From positions 171,461 through 235,460 of the forward strand of contig NZ_SJPT01000008.1 in assembly GCF_007860095.1 (NCBI RefSeq): a stretch of DNA of 64,000 nt, written 5' to 3'. This document shows, piece after piece, positions 9,177 through 19,086 of the stretch. Within the stretch, counting starts at the first letter, position 1, and each line of letters begins with the position of its first letter. The notes under the pieces were generated by a model. That model saw only the letters and a list, made by a program, of their open reading frames with translations. It was not told the origin of the DNA and made no database searches. The position numbers were made by a program, and so were the translations under genes. This DNA comes from Novipirellula galeiformis (GTDB lineage: Bacteria > Planctomycetota > Planctomycetia > Pirellulales > Pirellulaceae).

Positions 9177-9397
9177 GTGGGTCGCGCGATCGCTTTCCGC
9201 GGCGCTAGCGATGGTTCGTGTGCAGCAAAGCGAAGCGGGGAAAGCGACGATACGCACCCCCCCCTTTTTTGGGTGGATGGCTTTGCCCGGCGCTGCGATC
9301 CCGGCGCTGCGAAGAGGTTTGCGGTCGCAATCGCCCGCGGCACCGCGATGCCCACGGTGGGCTTCGCGTACCAAGTGTCTTCTAGAGAGACGGCGAG

Positions 9398-9943
9398 CTA
9401 CGGTCGTCGCGATCGTCCGGATGACGCAAAAAAAATGGCTCCGGCGAGCGTAAAAATTGAGATCCCTCCAGCGATCATGGCATTGTGGCCCCAGCCATCT
9501 TTGTCTTCCTGGATTTTCTTGTAGAGATAGGGCGAGGGAAGTTCCAGACTGGCCTCTTCCATCTGTTCGTACTCGCGGAGCAGTTCGGCGGGGTTCCGGG
9601 TGGGGTAGATTTCGCGGATCTCTTGGACGTGCCGTTGCGTCGTCATCGGGACCTCAATCGTGGCCCAGCGAATGCCGCAGTATCCGGCAATCAATAGACT
9701 TGCGGTGCAAATCAGCCCCAACGCAACCGTCCCAATTCGCTGGGCAAATCCAGGCTCCTCGAAGGGGGGGGCTTCGCGATCCGAGGAAGCGGTTTGGGCT
9801 TCGTCCTGGGGGAGCTGTCTGAGCTCACGGAGCCTTGGGATAGCGACCGTTTCGCCACAGGAGGGGCATTGCGTCTGGTCGCCCGCCTGGGAGGGAGAAA
9901 CCGCAATGACGCTCTGGCAATGAGGGCAAGAAAGTTGGTACAT
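9398..9943 (-). CDS. Zinc-ribbon membrane protein, function unknown
   Basis: 181 residues. An N-terminal zinc ribbon, CPHCQSVIAVSPSQ then CPSCGETV, is of the kind often placed at the start of planctomycete membrane proteins. A membrane segment follows at about 73-95 (TVALGLICTASLLIAGYCG), then a polar domain with an acidic helix (ELLREYEQMEEASLEL), and a second membrane segment near 155-174. I do not recognise a family beyond the ribbon. It is transcribed towards the methyltransferase and stands alone. Confidence 0.7.
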   Translation of the reverse strand: MYQLSCPHCQSVIAVSPSQAGDQTQCPSCGETVAIPRLRELRQLPQDEAQTASSDREAPPFEEPGFAQRIGTVALGLICTASLLIAGYCGIRWATIEVPMTTQRHVQEIREIYPTRNPAELLREYEQMEEASLELPSPYLYKKIQEDKDGWGHNAMIAGGISIFTLAGAIFFASSGRSRRP

Positions 9944-10808
9944 GAAGATTAATTGAAAAAGAATTGAAGACGAAGTGGGTGGACCGATGAGGCAACCTGA
10001 CTAAAATCCAAAGTGTGCAAACGGCGCCACCGCCAACCTATACCGCTCCCACCAGCTAACGGAGTCAACGTGCGACTTGTTCTCACTTCCTCCAGCCCTG
10101 TGTCGGACACCTTCTTCGGTGGCTCGCGGTAGCAATAGCGAACTGTTTTGTTCGTCCAGGTGAACCCGAAGGATCGGAATCCACCTACAAGAGTGGTTGT
10201 TTGCTGAATGCTGCTTGGATGGCAGTAAAAGCTGCAGGACTTCATTGGAGGTCATGAAGCTTGAGAAAGTATGGACGGGGGGAAACTCTTGATTACGGCA
10301 TCACCGTTGTGTTGGTTCACATTGGGTGCGTTCTGGCAATCGAAGGTTGAGTGGACGGTGGAGATGTGGTCTGAATTCTCTGCGGTTTCACTGAGTTCGC
10401 TCCTGTCTGGCTGGTCTTATTGTGTCCCAATTCCGCTTCACGCTTGTGTTTCTCTACGTTGATCCATCTAAAACTCATTCCTGTGAATTGTTTCTGTAGC
10501 GGTTGATTTGCGATTAATGCAAACAACCTGTACATCTAGAAACTTCTTCCAATTGAAGTACTGTCGTAATAATGAGTTCACCATGGTGTAGAGTTAAGAA
10601 GCAACTTTGTTCTCAAGCAACTCGTCAACAATCAATCGGATGTGATTGAAAATTCGAATGACACCTCCGCTAATCACCTCGCTCATTCCAACTTAGATAG
10701 AATTTTCAAGATTGCCCTTCATCACATGATTGCTGGTTTCGTTTGAAATCATTCGAAACGCGTTTTTAGCCCTTATATCTCACAAACTGTTCCGCTAGGA
10801 GTTCCCCT
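9944..10808. other. Long non-coding stretch upstream of the first sigma factor
   Basis: No open frame here has family-like sequence; the longest are about 60-100 residues and look random. Bases 10480-10790 are visibly A/T-richer than the surroundings, as expected for a promoter or leader region of the sigma gene at 10809. I cannot assign -35/-10 boxes with confidence. TTATAT at 10772-10777 is a weak -10 candidate. Confidence 0.45.
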
Positions 10809-12371
10809 TTGTTCGATACACTCTTGGACGAATTTGATGACGTAACCGTCCAAAGCACGGAAGCCGTGACAGGTAGTTTTCGCAAACTGCCTGTTGACGA
10901 CAGCGATGATAATGACGCTGCCGTCGCCATGGCTTCCGCTGCAGATGGCGAAGTCCAACTCGAAAGTCCGGATGAACTGCTTGCTGGTGACGAAGCCGAG
11001 ACGTGGTCCGATGACCCGGTTCGGATGTACTTGACCCAAATGGGCGAGATTCCACTGCTCACGCGAAAGCAAGAAATTGAGCTTGCCAAGCGCATCGAAG
11101 AAACTCGACGTCGATTCCGCACCAAACTGCTCGAAAACCATTACGTTCTTGTCGAAGCTTACAAGACACTCAAGAAGGTTTACCGCGGCCAATTGCCTTT
11201 CGACCGTACCGTTCAGGTTTCGGTGACCGACCATCTCGAGAAAGAGCAAATTGTGGGGCGTTTGCCTCATAATCTTCGGACGTTGCAAACATTGCTGCGT
11301 CGGAATCGTCACGATTGGAAAGTGTCGCTTAGCAAGGCGGCCTCGCAGCGTCGTCGCGTCGAAGCGTGGCGTTCGTTGGCGCGTCGTCGCCGTCGCGCGG
11401 TGCGTTTGATCGAAGAACTCGGTCTGCGTACTCAGCGAATCGAAACACGCATCGATCTGCTCGAAAAGTTCTCGCATCGGTTGTCCGAAATTGACGAGAT
11501 GATCTCGGATCAGAAACGCACCAAACATGGGCGTGAAGTGCGAGACAAATTGCTTCATGAGCGACGTCAAATTTTGACCGCTTGCCAGGAAACACCAACC
11601 TCGCTTCGCAACCGGGTTGCGATGCTCAATAAGGTTTACGCAGAGTACCAACAAGCCAAACGCGAACTGAGCGAAGGTAACCTTCGTTTGGTCGTGTCGA
11701 TCGCCAAAAAGTATCGCAACCGTGGTTTGTCCTTCTTGGATCTGATTCAAGAAGGTAACGCCGGTTTGATGCGAGCGGTCGACAAGTTCGAATACCGTCG
11801 TGGTTTCAAGTTCTGTACGTACGCGACTTGGTGGATTCGACAAGCGATCACGCGTGCGGTCGCAGACCAAAGCCGAACGATTCGTATTCCTGTTCACATG
11901 GTCGAAACGATGAGCCGCGTGCGGAACGTCGCTCGTCAATTGCTTCAGGAACTCGGACGTGAACCTACGATCGAGGAAACCGCACGTCGCGCCGACGTCA
12001 CGGTCGAAGAGGCACGTCGTGTTTTGACGATGAGCCGTTTCCCGATTTCGTTGGATCGTCCCGTCGGTAATAGCGAAGACAGTCAATTTGGCGACCTGCT
12101 ACCCGATGGAGCAGCAGAGAGCCCACAAATTGGGGCGACCCAGGAAATGCTGCGTGATCGCATCACAGGCGTCTTGAAGTCGTTGTCCTATCGTGAACGC
12201 GAAATCATCAAGTTGCGTTACGGACTTGGCGATGGTTACAGCTACACGCTCGAAGAGGTTGGTCACATCTTTAAGGTGACGCGAGAGCGGATTCGCCAAA
12301 TTGAAGCCAAGGCGGTTCGCAAGCTTCAACAGCCAAGCCGGAGTCAAGATTTGGTCGGGTTCCTCGACTAG
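10809..12371 (+). CDS. RNA polymerase sigma-70 factor lacking region 1.1
   Basis: Primary-type sigma factor, 520 residues. After an acidic N-terminus it has region 1.2 ([17 protein letters not shown]), a long spacer with [15 protein letters not shown] and [11 protein letters not shown], region 2 ([38 protein letters not shown]), region 3 ([25 protein letters not shown]) and region 4 ending in the helix-turn-helix [18 protein letters not shown]. Region 1.1, present in the paralogue at 60821, is absent. The start is TTG 10809, fixed by AGGAG at 10797-10801. A strong terminator follows. It could be an RpoD-like alternative (RpoS/HrdB-like) factor. Confidence 0.92.
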   Translation: MFDTLLDEFDDVTVQSTEAVTGSFRKLPVDDSDDNDAAVAMASAADGEVQLESPDELLAGDEAETWSDDPVRMYLTQMGEIPLLTRKQEIELAKRIEETRRRFRTKLLENHYVLVEAYKTLKKVYRGQLPFDRTVQVSVTDHLEKEQIVGRLPHNLRTLQTLLRRNRHDWKVSLSKAASQRRRVEAWRSLARRRRRAVRLIEELGLRTQRIETRIDLLEKFSHRLSEIDEMISDQKRTKHGREVRDKLLHERRQILTACQETPTSLRNRVAMLNKVYAEYQQAKRELSEGNLRLVVSIAKKYRNRGLSFLDLIQEGNAGLMRAVDKFEYRRGFKFCTYATWWIRQAITRAVADQSRTIRIPVHMVETMSRVRNVARQLLQELGREPTIEETARRADVTVEEARRVLTMSRFPISLDRPVGNSEDSQFGDLLPDGAAESPQIGATQEMLRDRITGVLKSLSYREREIIKLRYGLGDGYSYTLEEVGHIFKVTRERIRQIEAKAVRKLQQPSRSQDLVGFLD

Positions 12372-12402
12372 TCTCAACGTAATACGTTTGCATTAACAAC
12401 TG

Positions 12403-12442
12403 ATGGCGATGTGCTTGCTCAAGTACGTCGCCATTTTTTTTT
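12403..12442 (+). terminator. Rho-independent terminator of the sigma gene
   Basis: A 14-bp stem (12403-12416 with 12421-12434, two G-U wobbles) has a four-base loop and is followed by eight T residues. It begins about 30 bases after the sigma stop codon and isolates that gene from the TPR gene at 12492. Confidence 0.9.
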
Positions 12443-12491
12443 GTAGATTGGGGCCATCGATCATTGCGTCCCCGAGGAGTTCAGAATCACG

Positions 12492-13889
12492 ATGCCAAGC
12501 GTTCAGGAGTTGCTTCAGCAGGGTTGGCAGCGACATCAGTCCGGCCAGCTCGACGAGGCAATGCAAATCTATCGGCATGTGCTCGCTCATGCACCGCGGA
12601 ATGCCGACGCGCTGGTGTATCTCGGGATCGCCTTTTTCGATCAGCGAGATTTTGAGCAATCTGTTGCTGCCTATCGCGATGCCCTGGCGATTCGTGCATC
12701 GTTCCCGATTGCTTGGAACAATCTCGGAAACTCATTGCGAATGCTGGGTCGGATTGACGAGGCGGAGCAAGCGTTGGCAACCGCACTGAAGCAGAAGCCG
12801 GGCTATCTCTCGGCGCTGAAGAATCGGGGGACGTTATGGATTTGGGCGGGGGAGATCGAGCGAGGGTTAAGGTGGTACGAAGAGGGGTTGGTCATCGATC
12901 CTCGGAACGCAGAGTTGCATCGAAATCTCGGCGTCATCAATCTGTTGTTGGGTAACGACGAAGTTGGCTGGCGCGAGTATCGTTGGCGCTGGGCGATGCC
13001 GGGAACGTATCGCCCCCAGGTGATGGCTCCGGTTTGGCAGGGCGAGGATTTAGGCGGAAAGTCGATCCTGTTGTATCCCGAGCAAGGGCGTGGGGATGCG
13101 ATTCAGTTCGTTCGCGTTGCTGCGGTCTTGAAGCAATGCGGTGCCACTGTCTACGTCCAGTGCGCGGCCGAGATGATGCCGTTGATTGGATCCACCCCCG
13201 GCATCGAATTGTTGCTGCCCAGCGGTTCCGTGGTTCCCCCGATCGACTATCACGCATCGTTTCTCGACGTGGTTGACTTTTGGTATCAGCAAACAGGTGA
13301 GCTTGCCGTGGGCGCTGATCTTTTCGCGGAGAGTGCTGGCTACCTTTCCGCGAGCGGTGCCCAATGTGAGCGCTGGGCACAGTGGATGACGCAGCACGTC
13401 CCCCGTGGCGCCGGTTCCGCGCCGCGTCGCATTGGGATCAATTGGCAGGGCAATCCAGAGCATCATGCCGACGTTTATCGCAGCCTCTCGCTCGAATCGT
13501 TCAGACCGCTGACAACGCTCTCGGATTGCGCCCTTGTCAGTCTGCAGTTTGGGTATGGAACGGAGCAATTGAAGCGTTGTGATTTCGCAGATTCGATCGT
13601 GGGTTTACCGGCGGGGATCGATGCCACACAGGGGGCGTTTACCGATACCGCCGCGATTCTGAGGAACCTAGATGTGGTGGTGACTAGCGATACGGCGATC
13701 GCCCACTTGGCCGGCGCGTTGGGCGTCGAGGTGATCGTGATGTTAGGGAAGGTTCCCGATTGGCGTTGGCGCAATGTCGGGGAGCGAACGCCGTGGTATC
13801 CAAGTATGAAGCTGATGCGTCAAACCGAACTGGGGCAATGGTCAACGGTGATGGATCGCGTCGTGCAGCATTTGAGCGAAACGCGGTAG
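12492..13889 (+). CDS. TPR protein with GT9-like glycosyltransferase domain
   Basis: 465 residues. The N-terminal half holds at least four tetratricopeptide repeats (for example AMQIYRHVLAHAPRNADALV and AWNNLGNSLRMLGRIDEAEQA, up to about residue 160). The C-terminal half resembles the heptosyltransferase-like GT-B domain seen in TPR/O-GlcNAc-transferase-like bacterial proteins: LLYPEQGRGDAIQF, RIGINWQGNPEH, then DVVVTSDTAIAHLAGALG, the donor-site signature. It probably glycosylates a protein or surface glycan, but the acceptor is unknown. The gene stands alone between terminators. Confidence 0.85.
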   Translation: MPSVQELLQQGWQRHQSGQLDEAMQIYRHVLAHAPRNADALVYLGIAFFDQRDFEQSVAAYRDALAIRASFPIAWNNLGNSLRMLGRIDEAEQALATALKQKPGYLSALKNRGTLWIWAGEIERGLRWYEEGLVIDPRNAELHRNLGVINLLLGNDEVGWREYRWRWAMPGTYRPQVMAPVWQGEDLGGKSILLYPEQGRGDAIQFVRVAAVLKQCGATVYVQCAAEMMPLIGSTPGIELLLPSGSVVPPIDYHASFLDVVDFWYQQTGELAVGADLFAESAGYLSASGAQCERWAQWMTQHVPRGAGSAPRRIGINWQGNPEHHADVYRSLSLESFRPLTTLSDCALVSLQFGYGTEQLKRCDFADSIVGLPAGIDATQGAFTDTAAILRNLDVVVTSDTAIAHLAGALGVEVIVMLGKVPDWRWRNVGERTPWYPSMKLMRQTELGQWSTVMDRVVQHLSETR

Positions 13890-14186
13890 CCCGGAAATTG
13901 CATCGGACCGAGCAGAAATGTCTTAGCGGATTACTCAGCAACGTGTTAAGCATTTTAAATGCAGTGCGCAAACAAAATCACAGCCCGACGCGTTAGCGAG
14001 GGACCGAGTCAAGGGTGATCGTTCCCTCGCGTACGCTTCGGGTTATGGAATATTCGCGTTAGAGCCATTTGATAAATCATGTAGGATTCAAGCCGTAGCT
14101 GCGTTCGCAAGAACGCGGTCCACCGTCTAGCGAGTGGAGAGCTGATCGCGTCGGAGCAGCGTATGCCTTGTTCCGTAGACCTATTC
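13890..14186. other. Intergenic stretch between convergent genes
   Basis: No gene is supported. The stretch separates the plus-strand TPR gene from the minus-strand rng gene and contains one large imperfect palindrome (separate entry). The rest looks like unconstrained sequence. Confidence 0.5.
13984..14042. repeat. REP-like imperfect palindrome
   Basis: Two 20-base arms (13984-14003 and 14023-14042) match as inverted repeats at 17 of 20 positions, with a 19-base spacer. The arms carry CGTTAGCGAGGGA-type sequence. It sits in the gap between convergent genes, as repetitive extragenic palindromes usually do. A related core occurs around 33193-33217. Whether it is dispersed genome-wide cannot be judged from one window. 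Confidence 0.6.
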
Positions 14187-14188
14187 CA

Positions 14189-14225
14189 TAAAAAAACGCT
14201 CAAGAGGAGAAGCTCTTGAGCGTTT
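14189..14225 (-). terminator. Rho-independent terminator of the rng operon
   Basis: A perfect 12-bp stem (14195-14206 with 14213-14224) with a six-base loop. Read on the minus strand, the stem runs into seven T residues. It lies 25 bases after the rng stop, closing the minus-strand operon. Confidence 0.9.
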
Positions 14226-14249
14226 CGAGTTTCGCAGGATCAAGTTCGC

Positions 14250-15854
14250 CTAGGAATCGATTTCGACTCGTTCGCCCTGGGCGTCGCGGCAATCCATTTC
14301 GAGATGCTCGGGGAACAGGCCTTCGCTACCGAGAATCTGGACAGCCATCTTGCCGATGTCTTCGGCCTCCATCACATCGCGACGTTTTTTGTTGTTGAGG
14401 TATGCCGCAACTTCGTCGTTGACGCGGATTGTGACGCGCTCGATGTGAGTATTGCGGACGGCAAGGGCGAGCATGCGGATGACCTCGATCGACATGCTTT
14501 CGGCCGTTTTGACCAATCCGCGTCCTTGGCAACAAGGGCAATCGGTGTAGATGCTACGTTTGAGGCTCGGGCGAATTCGCTGGCGAGTCATCTCGATCAA
14601 GCCAAAGGGACTGGTTCGCAAGATCTTGGTTCGTGCTCGGTCGCTTGACATTGCATCGCGCAGGGCACGCTCGACCTTGCGGCGATAGCTTTCTTTTCGC
14701 ATGTCAATGAAGTCATTGACGATCACGCCGCCGAGGTCACGCAAGCGGAGTTGGCGGGCAATTTCCTTGGCCGCAGCCATGTTGAGGCGGAACGCGTTTT
14801 CTTCGGCGGAGTCGTTGCCGCGGAAGCTGCCGCTGTTAACGTCAATCGCGACGAGTGCTTCGGTGGGGTCGATGACGATCGAACCTCCATCGGGCAATTG
14901 CACCGTGCGTTGATTGATCATCATGATTTCTTCTTCGAGCTTGTGCTTGTGGAACAGCGGTTCGCTGCCTTCGTAAAGCTTCAAGCGGTCGACCACTCGT
15001 GGCATGACCATCTTCAAGAATTCGCGTGCTTTCTCGTAAGACTCGGGTTCATCGATCAGGATCTGGTCGATTTCGTCGCAATAGATATCGCGGATCGTAC
15101 GAATGATCAAGTCGCTCTCTTCGTAGAGCACGCCAGGTTCCGTTAGCGTTTTGACGCGACGAACAATGGCCTTCCAAAGTCGCAGCAAGTATTCCATATC
15201 ACGCTGAAGTTCGATCTCGCTTCGCCCCGCACCGGCGGTTCGCACGATGAACCCAAGTCCCTTGGGTGGATTGAGCGAGAGTAAGCAGCGTTTGAGCCGT
15301 TTGCGATCGTCATCGTCTTCGATTTTGCGGCTGACCCCAACCCGGCAAAGTGCCGGCATCAAAACGAGGTAGCGACCGGGGATCGAAATGTAGGTGCTGA
15401 GGGTGGGCCCTTTGGTGCCGATGCCTTCTTTGATGACTTGCACGAGCACTTCGTCGCCACGACGGAAGATCTCTTGGATGGGCGGTTTGACGCGAGGGCG
15501 TCCCCCTTTGAATGCATGTTTGCGGCCGTGGCCGGAATCGCGAGCTCGCTTGGCTGCGGCTTCCGCCATCTCGTCCGATTCTCGCATTACCTCTTCGGGG
15601 TCGTAGCCACCTTGGCGAAAGTATTGAGGCTCGACATCGCTGATATGCAGGAAGCCGTTGCGGCCCACACCGAAGTCGACAAACGCGGCTTGAATGCTTG
15701 GTTCTAAGTTGACGATCTTGCCGCGATAGATGTTCCCAGCAAACGCTTCGACACTTTTCCGTTCGATGTACAACTCGTCGAGTCGGTCATCGGCTAACAC
15801 TGCAATCCGACATTCTTCGGGTTGCAGTACGTTGATTAGCATTTCTTTCTTCAT
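14250..15854 (-). CDS. rng: Ribonuclease E/G
   Basis: Endoribonuclease for rRNA maturation and mRNA decay. 534 residues, the size of RNase G rather than the long RNase E with its degradosome scaffold. An S1 RNA-binding domain lies near residues 35-130 (AAFVDFGVGRNGFLHISDVEP), interrupted by a basic insert (KRARDSGHGRKHAFKG). The catalytic metal-site segments VAIDVNSGSF and GGVIVNDFIDM follow, then the zinc-link CPCCQGRG used for dimerisation. The neighbour DUF2344 gene is its usual partner in other phyla. ATG at 15854 with AGGTGACTTTT just upstream. Confidence 0.94.
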   Translation of the reverse strand: MKKEMLINVLQPEECRIAVLADDRLDELYIERKSVEAFAGNIYRGKIVNLEPSIQAAFVDFGVGRNGFLHISDVEPQYFRQGGYDPEEVMRESDEMAEAAAKRARDSGHGRKHAFKGGRPRVKPPIQEIFRRGDEVLVQVIKEGIGTKGPTLSTYISIPGRYLVLMPALCRVGVSRKIEDDDDRKRLKRCLLSLNPPKGLGFIVRTAGAGRSEIELQRDMEYLLRLWKAIVRRVKTLTEPGVLYEESDLIIRTIRDIYCDEIDQILIDEPESYEKAREFLKMVMPRVVDRLKLYEGSEPLFHKHKLEEEIMMINQRTVQLPDGGSIVIDPTEALVAIDVNSGSFRGNDSAEENAFRLNMAAAKEIARQLRLRDLGGVIVNDFIDMRKESYRRKVERALRDAMSSDRARTKILRTSPFGLIEMTRQRIRPSLKRSIYTDCPCCQGRGLVKTAESMSIEVIRMLALAVRNTHIERVTIRVNDEVAAYLNNKKRRDVMEAEDIGKMAVQILGSEGLFPEHLEMDCRDAQGERVEIDS

Positions 15855-15940
15855 TAAAAGTCACCTTTCAGGTGGTTTTGTCAGCTGAGTGCAAACCAAT
15901 CAGTTGCGTTCGCATGGACGCTGACATGGTTAGTATTCGG

Positions 15941-16699
15941 TTATTGTGTTGGTGCTGCGTGGGTCGCCGTGGCGACTTCGGCAGGGTGGTTTGAATGGAA
16001 TTCGGTTTCCAGGATCACGTGCTCGCGGATCACCAGAGATCCGTTTTCGATCCAGTCATCGAACCCGAGCAAGTCCAGGACGTCGTGAGCCTTTAAGGAT
16101 GCTGAATCGGATGCGGCAAGCGTTAGACGCAAGAGACCGTCGCACAATTTGAGCTCGGGGATTTGCTGGGCGACGTGGGCAACGAGTGTTTTGTTTTTGC
16201 GTTGGAACGAGACGGTGGTTTGGTTCCGTAGTTGCGTGATCGCGGTTTCGATGGAGCGAGTGTCCGCGTGCTCAGGCAGCGTGATGCTGAATTTACTTTC
16301 CTGTAATTGGCCTTTGCCAAATCCTTGGGGTAGACGGCTTACGCTGTTGATCGAGAGACCGGGTTGGTGGTCGTTTTCGAGTCGCTTGAGTAGTTCGCAA
16401 GGCGAAATGTTTTCCGCCAGCTCAAGTTCGACCACTTCGTCTAGACCTTCCACGCCGAGGGCCAGTGCCGAGGGGAAGCTGATCCGCGGTTTGGGATGGA
16501 ATCCTTCCGTCATCGACAACTCAAGCATCGCACGTCGGGCAATTCGCTCCCAAAGGGCTGCTAGGTCTCGGTGGCTAATCCAGCGCAACAAGCCTGTTTT
16601 TTGAAAGCGAACGCGATACCGAATTCTCAACGGAGCCTGTTCCCTTGGCTCGGCGTTTGTCGATTTTTTTGGAGCGGGAGATTCAGTCACAATACGCAT
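15941..16699 (-). CDS. TIGR03936/DUF2344 radical-SAM-associated protein
   Basis: 252 residues with the family core RYRVRFQKTGLLRWISHRDL, MTEGFHPKPRISFPSALALGVEG and a C-terminal alpha-beta half. In many bacteria this protein is fused to, or encoded beside, a TIGR03960 radical SAM enzyme and close to rng; its biochemical role is unsettled. Here it keeps the rng neighbour, but the gene upstream is ptsI and no radical SAM protein is in the window. An AT/AP-rich C-terminus (HPAEVATATHAAPTQ) is unremarkable. Confidence 0.85.
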   Translation of the reverse strand: MRIVTESPAPKKSTNAEPREQAPLRIRYRVRFQKTGLLRWISHRDLAALWERIARRAMLELSMTEGFHPKPRISFPSALALGVEGLDEVVELELAENISPCELLKRLENDHQPGLSINSVSRLPQGFGKGQLQESKFSITLPEHADTRSIETAITQLRNQTTVSFQRKNKTLVAHVAQQIPELKLCDGLLRLTLAASDSASLKAHDVLDLLGFDDWIENGSLVIREHVILETEFHSNHPAEVATATHAAPTQ

Positions 16700-16735
16700 T
16701 CGGTTTCAGGGCGGGTCATCAATACGGGCGGCGAA

Positions 16736-18481
16736 TCAATGAACGATCAACTCCGGGACGAGGTCGCTAAGCCGGTCTTGAAGGTAGAGATCGACATCGC
16801 GCGCCGAATCGAATGTCATCACGCGCTCGGCGATCTGGGTGCATTGTTTCAAAGTGACGCTGCGGATCGCCTTCTTCACGCGATGCAGCGATGACGGAGG
16901 GACGCTCAAGTTGCGAACGCCAAGACCGATCAGCAGTAATGCCCTCCCCGGATTGCTGCTCATCTCGCCACACACTGCGAGCGGCGTGTGGTTTGCATCG
17001 GCAATCTTGACGCTCGTGGCGATCAGCCGCAGGACCGCCGGGTCGCAGGACTGGTACAGGTCGGCGACATATTCGTTGCTGCGGTCCACCGCTAATGTGT
17101 ATTGAGCGAGGTCGTTGGTGCCGATGCTTAGGAAGTCGATTTCCTTGACAAAGTGATCCAGCATGATGACGGCCGCGGGAACCTCAACCATCATGCCTAC
17201 GGGAATGTCCGAGCGGTAAGGGATTCCCGATTCGCTGAGGTCTTCGGCGACAACGTTTAGTAGCATCCGAGCCTGACGCAGTTCCGCAATCGTCGTGATC
17301 AGCGGGAACATGACCCGCACATCGCCGTGTACGGCCGCGCGAAGTACAGCCCGAAGTTGAGGGCGGAAGAGATCCAGGTTTTTCAGGGACAGACGGATGC
17401 TGCGGAGCCCCAGGAATGGGTTGTGCTCTTGTTCGGCCAGCGGCCGGTGTCCCATCTTGTCCGCGCCTAGATCGAGTGTGCGGATGACGACCGGGCGGCC
17501 GTTCATCTCTCGGACGACTTGGCTGTAAGCTTCGTAGTGGTCTTCTTCGCTCGGTTCTTCGGAGCTTGAAAGGTAGAGGAACTCCGTTCGATAAAGGCCG
17601 ATTCCGTCCGCACCACGTTCCAAGCAGGACTCGGTTTCGTACGGGAACTCGATGTTGGCGCTGAGTCCGATGCGTACCTTGTCCACCGTTTCGGTGGGTA
17701 GATCCTTTAGTTCGGCCAGTCGTGCCGAAAGCGATTCACGCTGCTGCAACCGCTCGGTGTATTGCAGGATCGTTGCTTCGTCGGGGTCGATGATCACGCG
17801 ACCGCGGTCGCCATCGACGATCACGCACGCTGCGCTGCCTATGTTTTCCATGAACGGTCCAATGCCGACCACGGCGGGCAGTTCAAGTCCTTTGGCTACG
17901 ATCGCAGTGTGCCCTCCGGGGCCGCCCGTTTCGGTGCAAAAACCATGCACGTAGCGGCGGTCAAGGCTGGCCGTTTCGCTGGGGGTCAAGGAGTGCGAAA
18001 GCACGATGACCGGCTCGGTCAACTCAGAGAGCGGTTGACGGGAGACCGCACCGAGTTGCAGTAGGAGTTGCTTTTCGATGTCGAGCACGTCTTCGGCGCG
18101 GTCGGCAAGCAACGGGTTGTCGAGTCGGCGTAGGGCGGCGGCGTAGTTGTGTAGCACACGGCTAACCGCATAGGCGGCCGCTTGGTGCTCCTCGCGGATG
18201 CGTCGCCCCAGTTCGGCATGCAGTCGCGGGTCGTGCAGCATTTGCAGTTGAGCAGCAAAAATATCGCCCGTGTTCACCCCGGCCACGGCCGACGTGTTCA
18301 AGCGATTCGTTTCCAGCAGCGCGGAGACTCCCTCCACGGCGGATTGTAGGCGCGTGAACTCGCTCTCCGCATCTTCTGCGGCAACGAGACACCTAGGGAT
18401 TCTGTAGCCATCCGCGTCCAAGACGAGCGCAGGACCGATAGCCACGCCCGGTGAGACGGGAATGCCTTGTAGTTCGACCAT
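16736..18481 (-). CDS. ptsI: PTS Enzyme I (phosphoenolpyruvate-protein phosphotransferase)
   Basis: Transfers phosphate from PEP to HPr. 581 residues. The active His191 lies in GGPGGHTAIVAKGLELPAVVG, at the position of E. coli His189. The PEP-binding barrel has GIGLYRTEFLYL, RTLDLGADKMG, FLSIGTNDLAQY and the catalytic Cys in LAVCGEMSSNP. There is no N-terminal GAF domain, so it is an EI type rather than the nitrogen-PTS EI. It is transcribed with ptsH and ptsN, and no EIIB/EIIC permease accompanies it. The HTAIVAK motif departs slightly from the usual SHTAIMAR. Confidence 0.95.
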   Translation of the reverse strand: MVELQGIPVSPGVAIGPALVLDADGYRIPRCLVAAEDAESEFTRLQSAVEGVSALLETNRLNTSAVAGVNTGDIFAAQLQMLHDPRLHAELGRRIREEHQAAAYAVSRVLHNYAAALRRLDNPLLADRAEDVLDIEKQLLLQLGAVSRQPLSELTEPVIVLSHSLTPSETASLDRRYVHGFCTETGGPGGHTAIVAKGLELPAVVGIGPFMENIGSAACVIVDGDRGRVIIDPDEATILQYTERLQQRESLSARLAELKDLPTETVDKVRIGLSANIEFPYETESCLERGADGIGLYRTEFLYLSSSEEPSEEDHYEAYSQVVREMNGRPVVIRTLDLGADKMGHRPLAEQEHNPFLGLRSIRLSLKNLDLFRPQLRAVLRAAVHGDVRVMFPLITTIAELRQARMLLNVVAEDLSESGIPYRSDIPVGMMVEVPAAVIMLDHFVKEIDFLSIGTNDLAQYTLAVDRSNEYVADLYQSCDPAVLRLIATSVKIADANHTPLAVCGEMSSNPGRALLLIGLGVRNLSVPPSSLHRVKKAIRSVTLKQCTQIAERVMTFDSARDVDLYLQDRLSDLVPELIVH

Positions 18482-18747
18482 CGTTGGCCGACGGATCGTT
18501 GACGAGACTCAAAGGGACGCTCGTGATGTCTTTTCGCGGAAGCTCCGCTTTTGCATCGTTGGTCAATCAGACGACCGGAGAGTCACTTGCAGTTTCGCAA
18601 TACGATCCATCGTTATGTTCGGTTGAATTTGGGTTGATCAATTGAAGAGATCAAGCACTGTCCGCTCTAGGCTTGGGTTCGGGGTTCCGTTGGATTTTGT
18701 CCATCGGGTCCTGCCGCTCAAGCTTGAGGCATTGGCGTTGAGATGGT

Positions 18748-19086
18748 TTAAGGGTCTGCAACGGGCCTGACGTCTTCCTCGACTGTCTTTGCGGGTTCGT
18801 CGAATTTAGCTAGTTCGTCGAATCCGGCTTCGAATAGATCCGCAATCGCTTGAATCGCCGCTTCCGCATCCGGGCCATCGGCGCTGAGCGATAGCTCAGT
18901 GCCAGCGCTGGCGCCGAGCGTCAGCAGCGACAGGATGCTTTTGCAGTCGACTTGCTCGTTGCCCTTGCCGATCAAGATGACCGATTCAAACTGGCTAGCC
19001 AGTCGGACCAGCAGGTCTGCAGGGCGCGCGTGCAACCCTTGCGGGTTTTTGACGACAACGATTCGAGTAAATGGGGATGTGCTCAT
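18748..19086 (-). CDS. ptsH: HPr phosphocarrier protein
   Basis: Carries phosphate from Enzyme I to EIIA proteins. 112 residues, somewhat longer than the usual 85-90 because of an acidic tail (DEPAKTVEEDVRPVADP). The phosphorylated His19 is in NPQGLHARPADLL. Ser50 in DCKSILSLLTLG is the counterpart of the regulatory Ser46, so HPr kinase control is possible, though no hprK is in view. The start overlaps the ptsN stop (TAATG). Confidence 0.95.
   Translation of the reverse strand: MSTSPFTRIVVVKNPQGLHARPADLLVRLASQFESVILIGKGNEQVDCKSILSLLTLGASAGTELSLSADGPDAEAAIQAIADLFEAGFDELAKFDEPAKTVEEDVRPVADP

Noticed and set aside
10773-12086. A 437-codon minus-strand frame opposite the sigma factor
   Set aside because: Antisense to a gene with unambiguous sigma-70 motifs; the sequence is rich in Phe, Asn and His as expected for a mirrored frame.
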